From Roseiflexus sp. (lineage in GTDB: Bacteria > Chloroflexota > Chloroflexia > Chloroflexales > Roseiflexaceae): 52,681 nucleotides of DNA. Shown in pieces: positions 18,598 to 28,004 of this stretch. Under the pieces are notes generated by a model that saw only the letters and a list, made by a program, of their open reading frames with translations, searched no databases and was not told where the DNA came from. How positions within the stretch are numbered: the first letter of the stretch is position 1; the number at the start of each line of letters is the position of its first letter. A program made the translations under genes and the position numbers. The DNA lies in NCBI GenBank assembly GCA_017743475.1, contig JAGHYV010000028.1, positions 1 through 52,681 of the forward strand. Direction: 5' to 3'.

Positions 18598-19461
18598 ATG
18601 CGACTCTACGGCGCTCAAAGCATGATCGCGCCGCTTCGTCGTGTACTGATGCGGCGCCCGGATGAGTCTTTCGGCGAAGTGGATCCGCAACGCTGGCACT
18701 ATACAGCGCACCCCAATCTGAAGCGCGCTCAGGACGAGCACGACGTACCGGTCGCTATCCTGCACAGCGCCGAGGTCGAGGTGCTGTACCACGATATTCC
18801 GCAGCCTGGGAGAGCGGATTCCATCTTTGTGTTCGATCCGGCAATTGTCACCTATGCTGGCGCAATTATTCTGCGCATGGGTAAAGACCTGCGGCGCGGC
18901 GAAGAGGAGGCGATGGCGCAGCGCTTCGCTCAACTCGATATTCCGATCCTGGCGACGCTCGATAGCGCAGTGCTCGTTGAGGGCGGCGATTTGCTCTGGC
19001 TCGATGACGAAACCCTTGCCGTCGGGATAGGATTCCGCACCAACGCCGAGGGATTTCGTTAGTTGACCGCTGCCCTGGCGCCGCCTAGCATCTGCACCTT
19101 GCTGGTGGAACTTCCATACCACCACGGACCGGAGGCCTGCCTGCACCTCCTTTCACTCATCAGTATCGTCGATGAACGTCTAGCAGTCGTCTACCCTCCG
19201 CTGATCTCCGTGCCGTTCTACCAGGAATTGCACCGCCGCGGGTTTCGTCTGGTCGAAGTTCCCGACTCCGAGTTTCCAACAATGGGACCGAACGTGCTGG
19301 CGCTGGCGCCGGGTCAGTGTCTGATGCTCGAAAACAACCCTCTGACGAAGCAGCGCCTGGAAGCAGCGGGGTGTGAGGTGTTGACCTACTGCGGCAACGA
19401 AATCTCACTCAAGGCAGAGGGGGGCGCGACCTGTCTGACCCGTCCGATTTTGCGAGGGTAA
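18598..19461 (+). pseudogene. Dimethylarginine dimethylaminohydrolase-like gene with in-frame amber stop
   Basis: From ATG 18598 the frame encodes the N-terminal half of a DDAH/amidinotransferase-fold protein (APLRRVLMRRPDESF, EVLYHDIPQPGRADSIFVFD, VEGGDLLWLDDETLAVGIG, RTNAEGFR). It hits TAG at 19060-19062, then continues in the same frame with LTAALAPPS..VELPYHHGPEACLHLLSLIS..ATCLTRPILRG to 19461. The second half carries the candidate catalytic His (HLLS) and the C-terminal Cys. No indel is involved: a single CAG to TAG change would explain it. Both halves together give about 287 residues, the usual family length. The gene is either a nonsense mutant, read through, or an error. The next gene starts 4 nt later. 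Confidence 0.82.
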
Positions 19462-19465
19462 CAAT

Positions 19466-20745
19466 ATGACTGGCATGCATCCACTCAAACGCGCCGTTAT
19501 CGATGCCATCGATACCGACGGCTTACTGGCATTTCTCGGCGATCTGGCCGCTCTTCCAAGCCTCGACGAGTCACCCGACGAACAGGCGGCGCAGGAGTAT
19601 GTTGCGGCATTCCTGGAACGCCAAGGGTTTGAGATAGATGTCTGGGAGATCGACTTCGACACGTTGCGTCGCCATCCGTCATTTTCGGCAGAAGTGGAAC
19701 GTCAGCGCGGATCAGGCGTCGTCGGAATGCTGGGAATGGGAGAAGGACCAACGTTGATCTTCAACGGACACGTCGATGTTGTACTGGCTGGTGATCAGGC
19801 GCTCTGGCGTTTTCCACCCTGGCAGACGACGATCGCTGACGGCTTTGTGTACGGACGTGGCGCGCTCGATATGGAAGGGGGCTGGCCTGCGTAGTGTTTG
19901 CCGCGAAAGCCATCCGTGACACCAGTGTTTGCCTGAAGGGGCGTTTGCTGATCCAGAGCGTCATCGGCGAGGAAGATGGCGGGTGCGGCACGCTTGCCAC
20001 GGTGCTGCGCGGTCACACCGGTGATGGCGCGATTGTGGTCGAACCGACCGGACTGTGCATTGCGCCAGCACAAGCGGGTGCGCTCAATTTTCGCCTGACC
20101 GTACCCGGCGCTGCGGCGCACGGCTGTGTGCGTGAAGAAGAAGTCAGCGCGATTGAAATGTTCATCCCGCTTTACCGGGCATTGATGGATCTCGAAGCCA
20201 GGCGCAACGCCAAAGTGCGGCGCAGAGACGATGCCGTCAGCTGTCTCTACGCCCGCTACACTACGCCCTACGCTCTGAGCATCGGCGTGGTGCGCGCTGG
20301 CGAATGGGCATCGACCGTCGCCGAAACCCCGGTCGCTGAAGGACGGTACGCAGTCGGTGAAAACCTGGCAGAAGCGCGGTGGATGCTGGAGGAAACTGTT
20401 ATGCACACTGCTCGGGCAGATCCCTGGCTTCGTGAGCATCCACCGCGCCTGGAGTGGTGGGGAGATCGGTTTGCCCCATCAAGCACACCGCTCGACCATC
20501 CTCTGGTTGAAACGACTGCCGCAGCATTCGCAGCGATCACCAGCGTACTTGCAACTCTAGAAGGCATGACCTACAGCGCCGACATGCGGTTGCTGGTTCA
20601 CGAAGGTCGTACTCCGACCATTCTGTTCGGACCGGGGGATGTGCGCGATGCGCATCGCCCCAATGAGCGCGTCGCAATTGCCGACCTGGAGACCGCGACG
20701 CGCACACTGGCGCTGACGGCATTATGTTTCTGCGGGGCTGGATAG
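19466..20745 (+). pseudogene. M20-family peptidase/deacylase (ArgE/DapE-like) with one-base frameshift
   Basis: ATG 19466 begins an M20 metallopeptidase: LAALPSLDESPDE, FNGHVDVV (zinc-ligand His), GRGALDMEGG (bridging Asp). Within the GGGGG run at about 19877-19881 the frame is lost and stops at TAG 19892. Restoring one G gives ..DMEGGLACVVFAAKAIRD, and the frame then continues to 20745 through SVIGEEDGGCGT (catalytic Glu-Glu), VEPTG and the dimerisation-domain sequence FRLTVPGAAAHGC. Combined length is about 425 residues, usual for ArgE/DapE-type deacylases. It sits 4 nt after the broken DDAH-like gene, so the two probably formed an operon for an arginine- or amino-acid-derived substrate (inference). 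Confidence 0.82.
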
Positions 20746-20800
20746 CAGCGCCTTTCGCCATCTCACCGTCGTCGTGTCGGCGGAGGCGTTGCTCCTTCAC

Positions 20801-21044
20801 AGGGGTAGATTGTTTTGGAAAGCCACTACGTGCTATCTCTCGTTTCAGGTATCAGGACGCCCAAACTCCCCCTTCTCCCCTTGTGGGAGAAGGGGGTTGG
20901 GGGAATGCTCACAGGGGTAGATTTTTTGGCAAGCCCCTGCGTGCCATCTCCCGTTTCAGCCATTAGGACGCCCAAACTCCCCCTTCTCCCCTTGTGGGAG
21001 AAGGGGGTTGGGGGGATGAGGGGCAAAGACGCACAGGAATGCTA
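20801..21044 (+). repeat. Two direct copies of the AGGGGTAG element
   Basis: Copy A (20801-20910) and copy B (20913-21044) both begin (CA)CAGGGGTAGATT and run through TTTCAG..ATYAGGACGCCCAAACTC, then a hairpin of CCCTTCTCCCC and GGGAGAAGGGGG. They are spaced 112 bp. Both match, inverted, the complete element at 4746-4909, but neither shows its far terminal repeat. Confidence 0.75.
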
Positions 21045-21060
21045 ATGAGCGGTTTTCGTC

Positions 21061-21681
21061 TTATTCCTGCGAACTACCTTTCTCACTCCTGTCGGTGCGT
21101 CCCACAATCCGCCACGCACCTGGCAGAAGCAGCGCTGCGATCGCCATCTTCACCAGATCGCCAGGGATGAAAGGGAACGCACCTTTTGCGAGCGCATCAG
21201 CCATACTCGTCTGGAGCACGATTGCCAGCCATGTCGAACCTAGCCCCAGGATGAGAATCGAGCAGAGCGCCATCGATCCCACCATCTGCAGTGGATGACG
21301 GTCAACGCCAAAACGCTGCACCAGCCAGCCCATCAGTGCCGCAGCCAGTGGAAATGCCACCAGATACCCTCCCGTCGGTCCAAGCAGGCGTGCAAGGCCC
21401 GCAGCACCGCCTGCAAATACTGGCAATCCTGCAACGCCCGACACCACATAGGCTGCCAGGGTGAGAAAACCCAGGCGAAAGCCATATGCCGCTCCGATCA
21501 GGATAACCCCCAGCGTTTGACCGGTAATTGGCACGGGGGTAAACGGCAGCACAATCCGTATCTGCGCCAGTAGCGCAACAAACACAACCCCCCCGACGAC
21601 GAGCAGCAGATCGCGCAACCAGGAAGCGCTTGGGAAGATAACCTGCACAAGTGATGGATGACGAATGGATGGCGTGACCAT
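21061..21681 (-). CDS. bioY: Biotin transporter BioY
   Basis: This 206-residue BioY is the substrate-binding membrane subunit of the ECF-type biotin importer. It has six hydrophobic segments and the family landmarks PVPITGQTLGVILIGAAYG, AYVVSGVAGLPVFAGG and LLGPTGGYLVAFPLAAALMG, ending PFIPGDLVKMAIAALLLPG. No EcfA or EcfT gene is adjacent, so it either uses a shared energising module elsewhere or works alone, as some BioY proteins do. Start ATG 21681 follows AAAGGAG. A palindrome lies in its promoter region. Confidence 0.95.
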   Translation of the reverse strand: MVTPSIRHPSLVQVIFPSASWLRDLLLVVGGVVFVALLAQIRIVLPFTPVPITGQTLGVILIGAAYGFRLGFLTLAAYVVSGVAGLPVFAGGAAGLARLLGPTGGYLVAFPLAAALMGWLVQRFGVDRHPLQMVGSMALCSILILGLGSTWLAIVLQTSMADALAKGAFPFIPGDLVKMAIAALLLPGAWRIVGRTDRSEKGSSQE

Positions 21682-21771
21682 GCATGTCTCCTTTCTGGCA
21701 ACAGCCCAGACTCAGGGCAGACCCTGAGTCCACATCTTGACTTCCAACAAAACGCGGTATGATTTATAGTA

Positions 21772-21781
21772 TCGTATACGA
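21772..21781. promoter_or_regulatory. Palindrome between bioY and the transferase gene
   Basis: TCGTATACGA is a perfect 10-bp palindrome in the divergent intergenic region, flanked by TTGTAA and TTATAG on the outer sides. It may be an operator for biotin control of bioY. It does not clearly match a known BirA or BioR box. Confidence 0.3.
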
Positions 21782-21855
21782 GTTACAATCTTTCTATCTT
21801 TCGCATATACGACGACGAAGTCTCCAGCCCAACCACCCTGAATACAGGTGATACA

Positions 21856-22866
21856 ATGACACAAATTCTCCTGATCTTCATCACGGCGCTGCTGTTTTCC
21901 GCCCTGGCGACACCTGTGGCGCGGCGAGTGGCGCTCCGCACCGGCGTGGTCGACGCGCCTGCCGCGCGTAAACTGCAACTCGTGCCAGTGCCATTGCTCG
22001 GTGGTGCGGCAATCTATAGTGCGTTCGTGGTTGCGCTCATCCTGTTCGGCGACCGGGCGTATGTGCGTGAACTGATCGGCATTCTGCTCGGCGCAACACT
22101 GGTATCACTCTTCGGGCTGGCAGACGACCGCTGGGGACTGAACGCCTACCTGAAACTGGGCGGACAGGCGCTGGCAAGCGCCATTCTGATCCTCGGCGGT
22201 ACCCAGGTGCGCCTCTTTCCACAAGAATGGATGAACTGGGCAATCACCCTCATCTGGGTGGTTGGTATTACAAATGCGCTCAATCTCCTCGACAATATGG
22301 ATGGTCTCTCGGCTGGAGTGACAACCGTTGCAGCAGCGTATTTCCTGCTGCTGGCTGCGATGAGCGGGCAGTACCTGGTGGGCGCGATGGCTGCTGCCCT
22401 GATCGGCGCGTGCGTTGGCTTCCTGCGCTACAATCTCAATCCGGCCACCATTTTCATGGGCGATGCAGGATCGCTCTTTCTGGGTTTTCTGCTGGCTGCG
22501 CTGGCGATCAAACTACGCTTCCCGTCGAATGTCCCGTGGATCACCTGGCTGGTGCCGGTCTGTGTGCTGGCAGTGCCGATTTTTGACACCTCGCTCGTCT
22601 TTGTCTCCCGTCTGCGGCGGGGAAAGAACCCATTGACCACCCCTGGCAAGGATCATGTTTCGCACCGCCTGACCGCGCTTGGTCTGACGCGACGCGAAGC
22701 GGTGTTGATCTGCTACCTGCTGGGATGCGCGGCAGGTATGGTAGCGGTCTATATCTCGCAGGCGCGTGCGCTGGATGCGTATGTCGCCGCAGCGATGCTC
22801 GGCATGGCGATGGTTGCCGGAATCATCTGGTTTGAACGACGTACAGAATGGCGTGATCCTCGCTAA
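21856..22866 (+). CDS. Undecaprenyl-phosphate sugar-1-phosphate transferase (MraY/WecA family)
   Basis: This 336-residue polytopic membrane enzyme of the MraY/WecA/TagO family moves HexNAc-1-phosphate from a UDP-sugar to undecaprenyl phosphate. It has about ten TM helices. Cytoplasmic-loop motifs are present: GLADDRWGL (Asp-Asp), [32 protein letters not shown] and the HVSHRL segment after GKDH. The length and the VSHR segment fit the WecA/TagO branch (GlcNAc-1-P) better than MraY, but substrate is not certain. It starts at ATG 21856 shortly after GGTGAT. Together with the LCP and GT2 genes it points to cell-surface glycan assembly. Confidence 0.9.
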   Translation: MTQILLIFITALLFSALATPVARRVALRTGVVDAPAARKLQLVPVPLLGGAAIYSAFVVALILFGDRAYVRELIGILLGATLVSLFGLADDRWGLNAYLKLGGQALASAILILGGTQVRLFPQEWMNWAITLIWVVGITNALNLLDNMDGLSAGVTTVAAAYFLLLAAMSGQYLVGAMAAALIGACVGFLRYNLNPATIFMGDAGSLFLGFLLAALAIKLRFPSNVPWITWLVPVCVLAVPIFDTSLVFVSRLRRGKNPLTTPGKDHVSHRLTALGLTRREAVLICYLLGCAAGMVAVYISQARALDAYVAAAMLGMAMVAGIIWFERRTEWRDPR

Positions 22867-23298
22867 CGCCCCTCACTCTGCGCCGCTCTCCGGCAATTCG
22901 TGTCATCAATTCAATGTGGTCACCTCCAGAACTGGTGCACCTCTGGGTTATGATGCTGATTTCATCTGTGCACAATGATACACAGATATGCAATGCCATC
23001 AGACAACGTTCGACCCTGCGACAACCGACAGACAGCAGACTCTGCCCATGATTGCATCCGCAACGCTGACAATCTACCAGTTCTTCGATATTGGCGACGT
23101 CGTCGATCTGGCATGCGCAACGCTGCCTGAGCAACCCGTCAGAACGACGCTTCCAGTTATGCACGCGGCAGTCTGAGAGTATCCGCATCGCGCAGCCGCC
23201 GTTGCGGATCGAACTCGGTGCACTAACGGTTTCGCTGGCTGATACCGCTTTTGAGGGTGTGCTACCGCGCCGTCGTCTATAACCTGGGAGCGGTCGAA
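22867..23298. other. Gene-free stretch, nothing recognised
   Basis: These 432 bases show no supported gene, repeat or hairpin. The ribosome site GGGAG (23286-23290) at the end serves the next gene. Confidence 0.5.
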
Positions 23299-24141
23299 AT
23301 GGCGGTTGAGATGCGCCCTGCCTTACTGCTCTCATGGGAAGACGCCGCCACCCTGTTCGCTGCGGTGCAGGAATTGCCGCCAGCGCTTAGCAGACGCATC
23401 ACAACTGCGCTCAACGATCTGGAGATGCTTATTCGCCCGGCAATCTCTCGCCCGCGACGTTCGCCAGTGGTCGAAGACTACTGTGTGCTCATTGTGGATC
23501 GACTCGACCCGCCATGCACCGTTGCTGACCTGGGTAATCATCCGGTGGTGCGCTCCACACTGCTCGGCGAGCGCCGTTCGCTCAGTGCCGATGCATCGCG
23601 TCTAGTGACGGCGATCAGTTACTACCTTGACGATCTGGCGCTTCTGAGCCAGAATGGCGCGCTGTTGATCGAACCCGACGCCGCTGCGGCTGCAACTGCT
23701 GCAGAAATCATCGCATTTGCGAATGTCGAATTATTATTGATCCGTTCCTACGATGCGGCTCTCGACGCGCGCTTGCCAGAAGTTCATCGCCGGATCGCGC
23801 AGGCGCAACGCCGTCTCAAGATGCCGCTCGTGCGTCGCTATAGTCAGTTACTCAGCGATGTGCAACGTCTGGTTGCCGAGGTTACCGAAGTCACCGAACA
23901 GATCGACAACGCGCTCAAAGTCACCGATGATGTCTACTGGAACCGTCTCTACAGCGCAGCGCTTGGCGTATTGCGTGTGCGTGTCTGGCGCGAAGGGGTC
24001 GATCATAAACTGGCGCTCCTGCGCGAGACATTGCCATGCTCCACGCCGATGCAGACTCGGATCGCGCGGCGGCGCTGGGATAGGTCATTGTGCTGCTGTG
24101 AGATCGTGATGGCGCTGCTGGAGCGCAGCGGCGTGATATAG
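23299..24141 (+). CDS. Hypothetical protein, alpha-helical
   Basis: This is a 280-residue soluble protein from ATG 23299, chosen because GGGAG lies 8 nt upstream; an earlier in-frame start at 23251 has no ribosome site. The sequence is rich in Leu, Ala and Arg and reads as long helices, with a probable coiled coil at about 190-215 (VQRLVAEVTEVTEQIDNALK). There is no signal peptide, TM helix or catalytic motif. Two cysteines in series (CCC near the C-terminus) might bind a metal. I do not recognise the family. Codon use matches the neighbours, so the frame is likely real. Confidence 0.6.
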   Translation: MAVEMRPALLLSWEDAATLFAAVQELPPALSRRITTALNDLEMLIRPAISRPRRSPVVEDYCVLIVDRLDPPCTVADLGNHPVVRSTLLGERRSLSADASRLVTAISYYLDDLALLSQNGALLIEPDAAAAATAAEIIAFANVELLLIRSYDAALDARLPEVHRRIAQAQRRLKMPLVRRYSQLLSDVQRLVAEVTEVTEQIDNALKVTDDVYWNRLYSAALGVLRVRVWREGVDHKLALLRETLPCSTPMQTRIARRRWDRSLCCCEIVMALLERSGVI

Positions 24142-24300
24142 CGCTAGAGACGTATGCTCGCGTCGATGACAATGCACCTGATGTCCGAAGAGTGAACGAA
24201 GACGCTGCCTTCGTCCATCCCTGGTGCGAAACTTCAATCCATTCGCAGTTCCGAGTCGTAATGCAAGTTGCGCACATTAAGAAACGCAAAGAATGTGACC

Positions 24301-25321
24301 ATGAATCTCACAGGTTTGCACCATGTGACTGCCGTAACCGGCAACGCATCCTTGAATCTCCACTTCTACACGCAGACTCTCGGGTTGCGCCTGGTCAAGA
24401 AAACCGTTAATCAGGACGATGTATCAGCGTATCATCTCTTCTACGGCGACGAGATCGGCAGTGCGGGAACCGAAGTCACCTTCTTCGACTGGCCCCACGT
24501 CGGTCCTAACATACCTGGCATTGGCAGCCTGACCGACATTGCATTGCGCGTGCCAGGACGCGCAGCGCTGGAGTGGTGGGTGCAGCGTTTCGATGACCTG
24601 AACGTGCGCCACAGCGGAATTATCGAGCGTGATGGGCGCGCCGCTGTCGCATTCGCCGATCCTGAGGGTCAGCGTCTGATCCTATTTTCAGATTCGGGTG
24701 AACCCGACCAGTCAGGTCGCATTCGCCGATCCTGAGGGTCAGCGTCTGATCCTGGTGGACGACAACGGCGCACCAGGCGGCGTGCCATGGCGCAATAGTC
24801 CTGTGCCGCCAGAGTATGCGATCCGCGGTCTCTTCTCGATCACGATCATTGCACGTCAACCTGAGCCGCTGGCGAAAACCTTCACTCAGGTGCTCGGCAT
24901 GCGGATGGCAGGCGAATACATCCAGACGGATAACCTGGAACGGCGCGTCCTGGTCTTTGCGATAGGGGAAGGGGGTCCTGGTGCAGAAGTGCACGTTGTG
25001 ATCCATCCCGATCTGCCGCCTGCGCAGGTGGGAATCGGCTGCATCCACCATGTCGCCTTTCGTGTCCCCAACGACGAGACGCACCTGCACTGGCAGCAAC
25101 GCCTGACGTCACTTGGACTGCGCCCGACGCCAGTAATTGATCGCTACTACTTCCGGTCGCTGTATTTCCGCGTGTCACCTGGCGTGCTGTTCGAGATTGC
25201 AACCGACGGTCCTGGCTTTGCCACCGACGAAGACCCGGCGCACCTTGGCGAACGCCCGGCGCTACCGCCGTTCCTGGAACCGCACCGCGCACGGATCGAG
25301 GCGGGGTTGAAGCCGTTGTGA
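24301..25321 (+). pseudogene. Glyoxalase-family ring-cleaving dioxygenase, broken by an internal duplication
   Basis: The frame from ATG 24301 encodes GLHHVTAVTGNASLNLHFYT, LGLRLVKKTVNQDD and GTEVTFFDWPHVGP, the first vicinal-oxygen-chelate domain of the LinE/MhqO-like glyoxalase family. After ADPEGQRLIL it runs into FSDSGEPDQSGRIRRS and stops at 24735. The true continuation ADPEGQRLILVDDNGAPGG starts again in another frame at 24716 and goes on to 25321, with the second domain (HHVAFRVPNDE metal His, LFEIATDGPGF metal Glu). A 70-bp insertion containing a 38-bp direct repeat causes the shift. Without it the product would be about 315 residues, normal for the family. The substrate may be a hydroquinone or similar electrophile. 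Confidence 0.82.
24646..24753 (+). repeat. 38-bp direct duplication inside the glyoxalase gene
   Basis: The same 38 bases (starting GTCGCATTCGCCGATCC) occur at 24646-24683 and 24716-24753, separated by 32 bases. The 70-bp period is not a multiple of three, so it shifts the reading frame. The 32-base linker reads LFSDSGEPDQS, resembling the LVDDNGAPGG that follows copy two, as though a diverged paralogous segment was captured. Confidence 0.9.
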
Positions 25322-25399
25322 ACGGTAGGGACGGAATTGCACATGGCAAAGAATACGCGTCCTTCCTGGGTGCTATTGTTGAGCAGGATGCCTCTCAAC

Positions 25400-27415
25400 T
25401 CAACACGCATCGATTTCGACCGGCGTGCGAACAGGGGACTGTTGCATCGCCCTAACTCTGTCTGCTTTCATGCAGAGTGCATGCACCGCCCGGCGCTGTT
25501 CGAGCGTTCCCCACACGGCAAGCCGGTCGCTGGCAAGCAGAAGTGCGTCAGCACCGGGATTGGCAATCACAGCAGATCCGCGCTCGATAGCAACAATGGT
25601 GGCGCCAGTGCGCCAGCGAATGTGGTTCTCCCCTATCGTCTTTCCGTCAAGTGGCGATCCGGACTCGACCGTCATCCATGCAAGGCTGGTCGCCGCAGCG
25701 GACTGGCGCAACAATCGTAGTAACACCTCTTCCTGTCCCGGCAAACGGAGCGGACGATACCCCTGGATACGCACGGCATCGCTCAACGTATCGACCGTCT
25801 CCGGCGGCACATCGCAGCGCAACAGCGCCTGGCGCGCCATCTCGATGCCAGCCTCGAACTCCGGTTGCACAATTTCGTCTACTCCGAGCGGTTGCAATTC
25901 TTCAATCTGCGCCACATTCGCTGCACGCGCAACCAGCGGCACGGTTGCATTCAACTGGCGTACCTGACGCACTACCTGCTCAACATCGACCCCCCCGGCG
26001 ACGACAACCAGCACCATGCGCGCATGCATCAGACCAGCCGCTTCCAGCACGACCGGACTGGCGCCATCGCCGTAGATCACCGGCAACCCTGCCTTCTTCG
26101 CCCGCTCGACCGCATTGTAGTCCTGGTCGATCACCACGCATGGCAACTGGAGTTGTTGCAGGATTTCGGCAGTATACCGTCCGACACGCCCGTAGCCGAC
26201 GATAATAATATGATCACGCAATGGCTGTTCCGCAGCCAGGTGTGCTTCGAGCGTGGCACGGGTGCGCCGCAGACGCGCTGCCAGCGTATCGGCGCCACGC
26301 ACTGCGAATGGCGTCAACACCATCGTCACAACTGCCGTCGCTAGAACAAGGGTGAACGTTTCCTGACGAATGGCGTCGGCTTTCAGACCAACTTCCGCCA
26401 GAACGAAGGCAAACTCGCCAATCTGAAACATGCCCAGCCCAACCAGGATCGGAATACCATCAGTATATCCAAAGGCACGTGAGATCACGCCAAAGATCAG
26501 CATTTTCCCAAACGCGACCAGCGCAACCACCAGCAACACAATTCCCAGATGGTCGATCAGGAACACCGGATCGATCAGCATACCGATTGAAACGAAGAAC
26601 AACAAGCCAAACAGATCACGGAGCGGACCGATGTCATTGAGCGCCTGATGGCTGTGCTCCGATTCACTCAGCACCATACCGGCAACAAATGCGCCAAATG
26701 CAAACGACAGCCCCGCCAGATAAGTCGCATACCCGACGCCAAGACCGATAGCAACGACCGCGATCAAATAGAGTTCGCGCGAATTCCAGGCGGCGATACG
26801 CCGCAGAACCACGGGGATCAGGCGCGTACCACCGTAGATCATCAAGGCAAGGAAGAGCGTCGCACGCACAACTGCCCATGCAAGCGTCGTCAGTCCTGCT
26901 GCGGGATCTTGCAAGGTTGGCAGGATGATGAGCATCGGAACAACCGCCAGGTCCTGGACGATCAGCATGCTCATCATAATGCGCCCTGCCAGCGAACCGA
27001 GCCGACCCTGCTCCAGCAGCGTTTTGAGAATGACCATGGTGCTCGAAAGTGCCACAATTGCGCCAAACCAGAGCGATTCATACGTGGGCCAGCCAAGCAG
27101 GCGACCGACGCTAAACCCGAACGCCATCGTCACCAGGATCTGAATCGTCGTACCAGCGAGCGCAATAGCGCGCACTTTTCCGAGACGGTTCAGATTGAAT
27201 TCGAGTCCCAGGGCAAACAGGAGCAGCGCCACACCTATTTCCGCCAGCAATTCGATATCATGAATGTTGCTGATGGTAATACCGCCAGTATGGGGACCCA
27301 CAACCACGCCAGCGAGAATGTACCCCAAAATGAGCGGCTGACCAAACCGCTGCGCCACAAACCCGCCGATCAGTGCGGCAACGACAATAATGGCAATATC
27401 TGCTGCAATTCCCAT
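25400..27415 (-). CDS. Kef-type K+/H+ antiporter with RCK (TrkA-N/TrkA-C) domains
   Basis: This is a 671-residue monovalent cation:proton antiporter-2 protein. Residues 1-375 form about twelve TM helices of the Na/H-exchanger fold ([44 protein letters not shown]). A TrkA-N/RCK domain follows at about 400-520 with the nucleotide-binding [13 protein letters not shown] and [15 protein letters not shown] TrkA-C domain covers about 570-655 ([26 protein letters not shown]). It exports K+ in exchange for H+, gated by nucleotide or redox ligand, and sits in the inner membrane. Start ATG 27415 follows AAGGAGG. It is convergent with the broken glyoxalase gene. Confidence 0.93.
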   Translation of the reverse strand: MGIAADIAIIVVAALIGGFVAQRFGQPLILGYILAGVVVGPHTGGITISNIHDIELLAEIGVALLLFALGLEFNLNRLGKVRAIALAGTTIQILVTMAFGFSVGRLLGWPTYESLWFGAIVALSSTMVILKTLLEQGRLGSLAGRIMMSMLIVQDLAVVPMLIILPTLQDPAAGLTTLAWAVVRATLFLALMIYGGTRLIPVVLRRIAAWNSRELYLIAVVAIGLGVGYATYLAGLSFAFGAFVAGMVLSESEHSHQALNDIGPLRDLFGLLFFVSIGMLIDPVFLIDHLGIVLLVVALVAFGKMLIFGVISRAFGYTDGIPILVGLGMFQIGEFAFVLAEVGLKADAIRQETFTLVLATAVVTMVLTPFAVRGADTLAARLRRTRATLEAHLAAEQPLRDHIIIVGYGRVGRYTAEILQQLQLPCVVIDQDYNAVERAKKAGLPVIYGDGASPVVLEAAGLMHARMVLVVVAGGVDVEQVVRQVRQLNATVPLVARAANVAQIEELQPLGVDEIVQPEFEAGIEMARQALLRCDVPPETVDTLSDAVRIQGYRPLRLPGQEEVLLRLLRQSAAATSLAWMTVESGSPLDGKTIGENHIRWRTGATIVAIERGSAVIANPGADALLLASDRLAVWGTLEQRRAVHALCMKADRVRAMQQSPVRTPVEIDAC

Positions 27416-27724
27416 ATGCGCCTCCTTGTGCAGGTTTCCTTTTACACAATAGATGAGATGCGGTCACCCGCACCTGTGGGATATACGGCGCAGACTTTTC
27501 CTGGGGGGAAAACCGCTCATCACCCTATCTGGAGCTCAGGCGCGTCACCTGATCTGGATACGGTGGCACGGCTTTGTCATAAACAGCGGACACGGGCGTC
27601 TGCCTGCATCATTATACATTGTTCAGATGGAGAGTGTCCTTGATGGTGAACATATCCGCGCGGCGACGGTGTTGCACGCGCAGTGCAGCGGCGAAAACAA
27701 TGCTGGCTCTCTGTGCTTTCCATC
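27416..27724. other. Intergenic stretch upstream of the antiporter gene
   Basis: Apart from the antiporter ribosome site at its left end, no gene, promoter or repeat is recognised in these 309 bases. Confidence 0.45.
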
Positions 27725-28004
27725 AATGGTCTTTGAAGAAATAGTCCGCCATAGCCCGCGCAGGCGAGCTTTGCCCTGGATAGCTGAGGACTTATTTTAT
27801 AGCGGTTCTCAGATACGTTGAACCCTTGACTGGATTTCTGGAGCGTTCAATCTTCGCCTCCGGCGGGCTGAAGTCCTGGCTGAGGTCGGGCAAGCCCTAC
27901 GGGCTGGATCAACCCAGGTCCTCCTGGCATATGGCAACGATACCTGAAACGCCATCCCCGCAGGGGCTTCCATGCGCTTGGGGAGGGCTTATGATCTTTA
28001 TAAT
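27725..28004 (-). repeat. Dispersed repeat, inverted copy of 5627-5830
   Basis: In reverse complement it carries the same ordered segments as 5627-5830: GGGCTT..GGGAGG, CATGGAAGCCCCTGCGGGG, CATATG, GTAGGGCTTGCC, AGCCAGGACTTCAGCCCG, then CGCCTGCGCGGGCTATGG and a TTCTTCAAAGACCATT end. It abuts the 3' end of the IS630 relic. Confidence 0.7.
27801..27820. repeat. Palindromic repeat copy
   Basis: AGCGGTTCTCAGATACGTTG, in inverted orientation relative to the copy at 29312-29337. The two bracket the IS630 relic. Confidence 0.5.

Noticed and set aside
19874..19895. Programmed frameshift in the M20 peptidase gene
   Set aside because: There is a G run but no stimulatory Shine-Dalgarno or clear downstream pseudoknot, and M20 enzymes are not known to use recoding; slippage or error is simpler.
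22823..23335. 170-codon minus-strand frame
   Set aside because: It overlaps the end of the MraY/WecA-like gene and the start of the next gene; low-complexity Arg/Ser/Cys composition and no family features.
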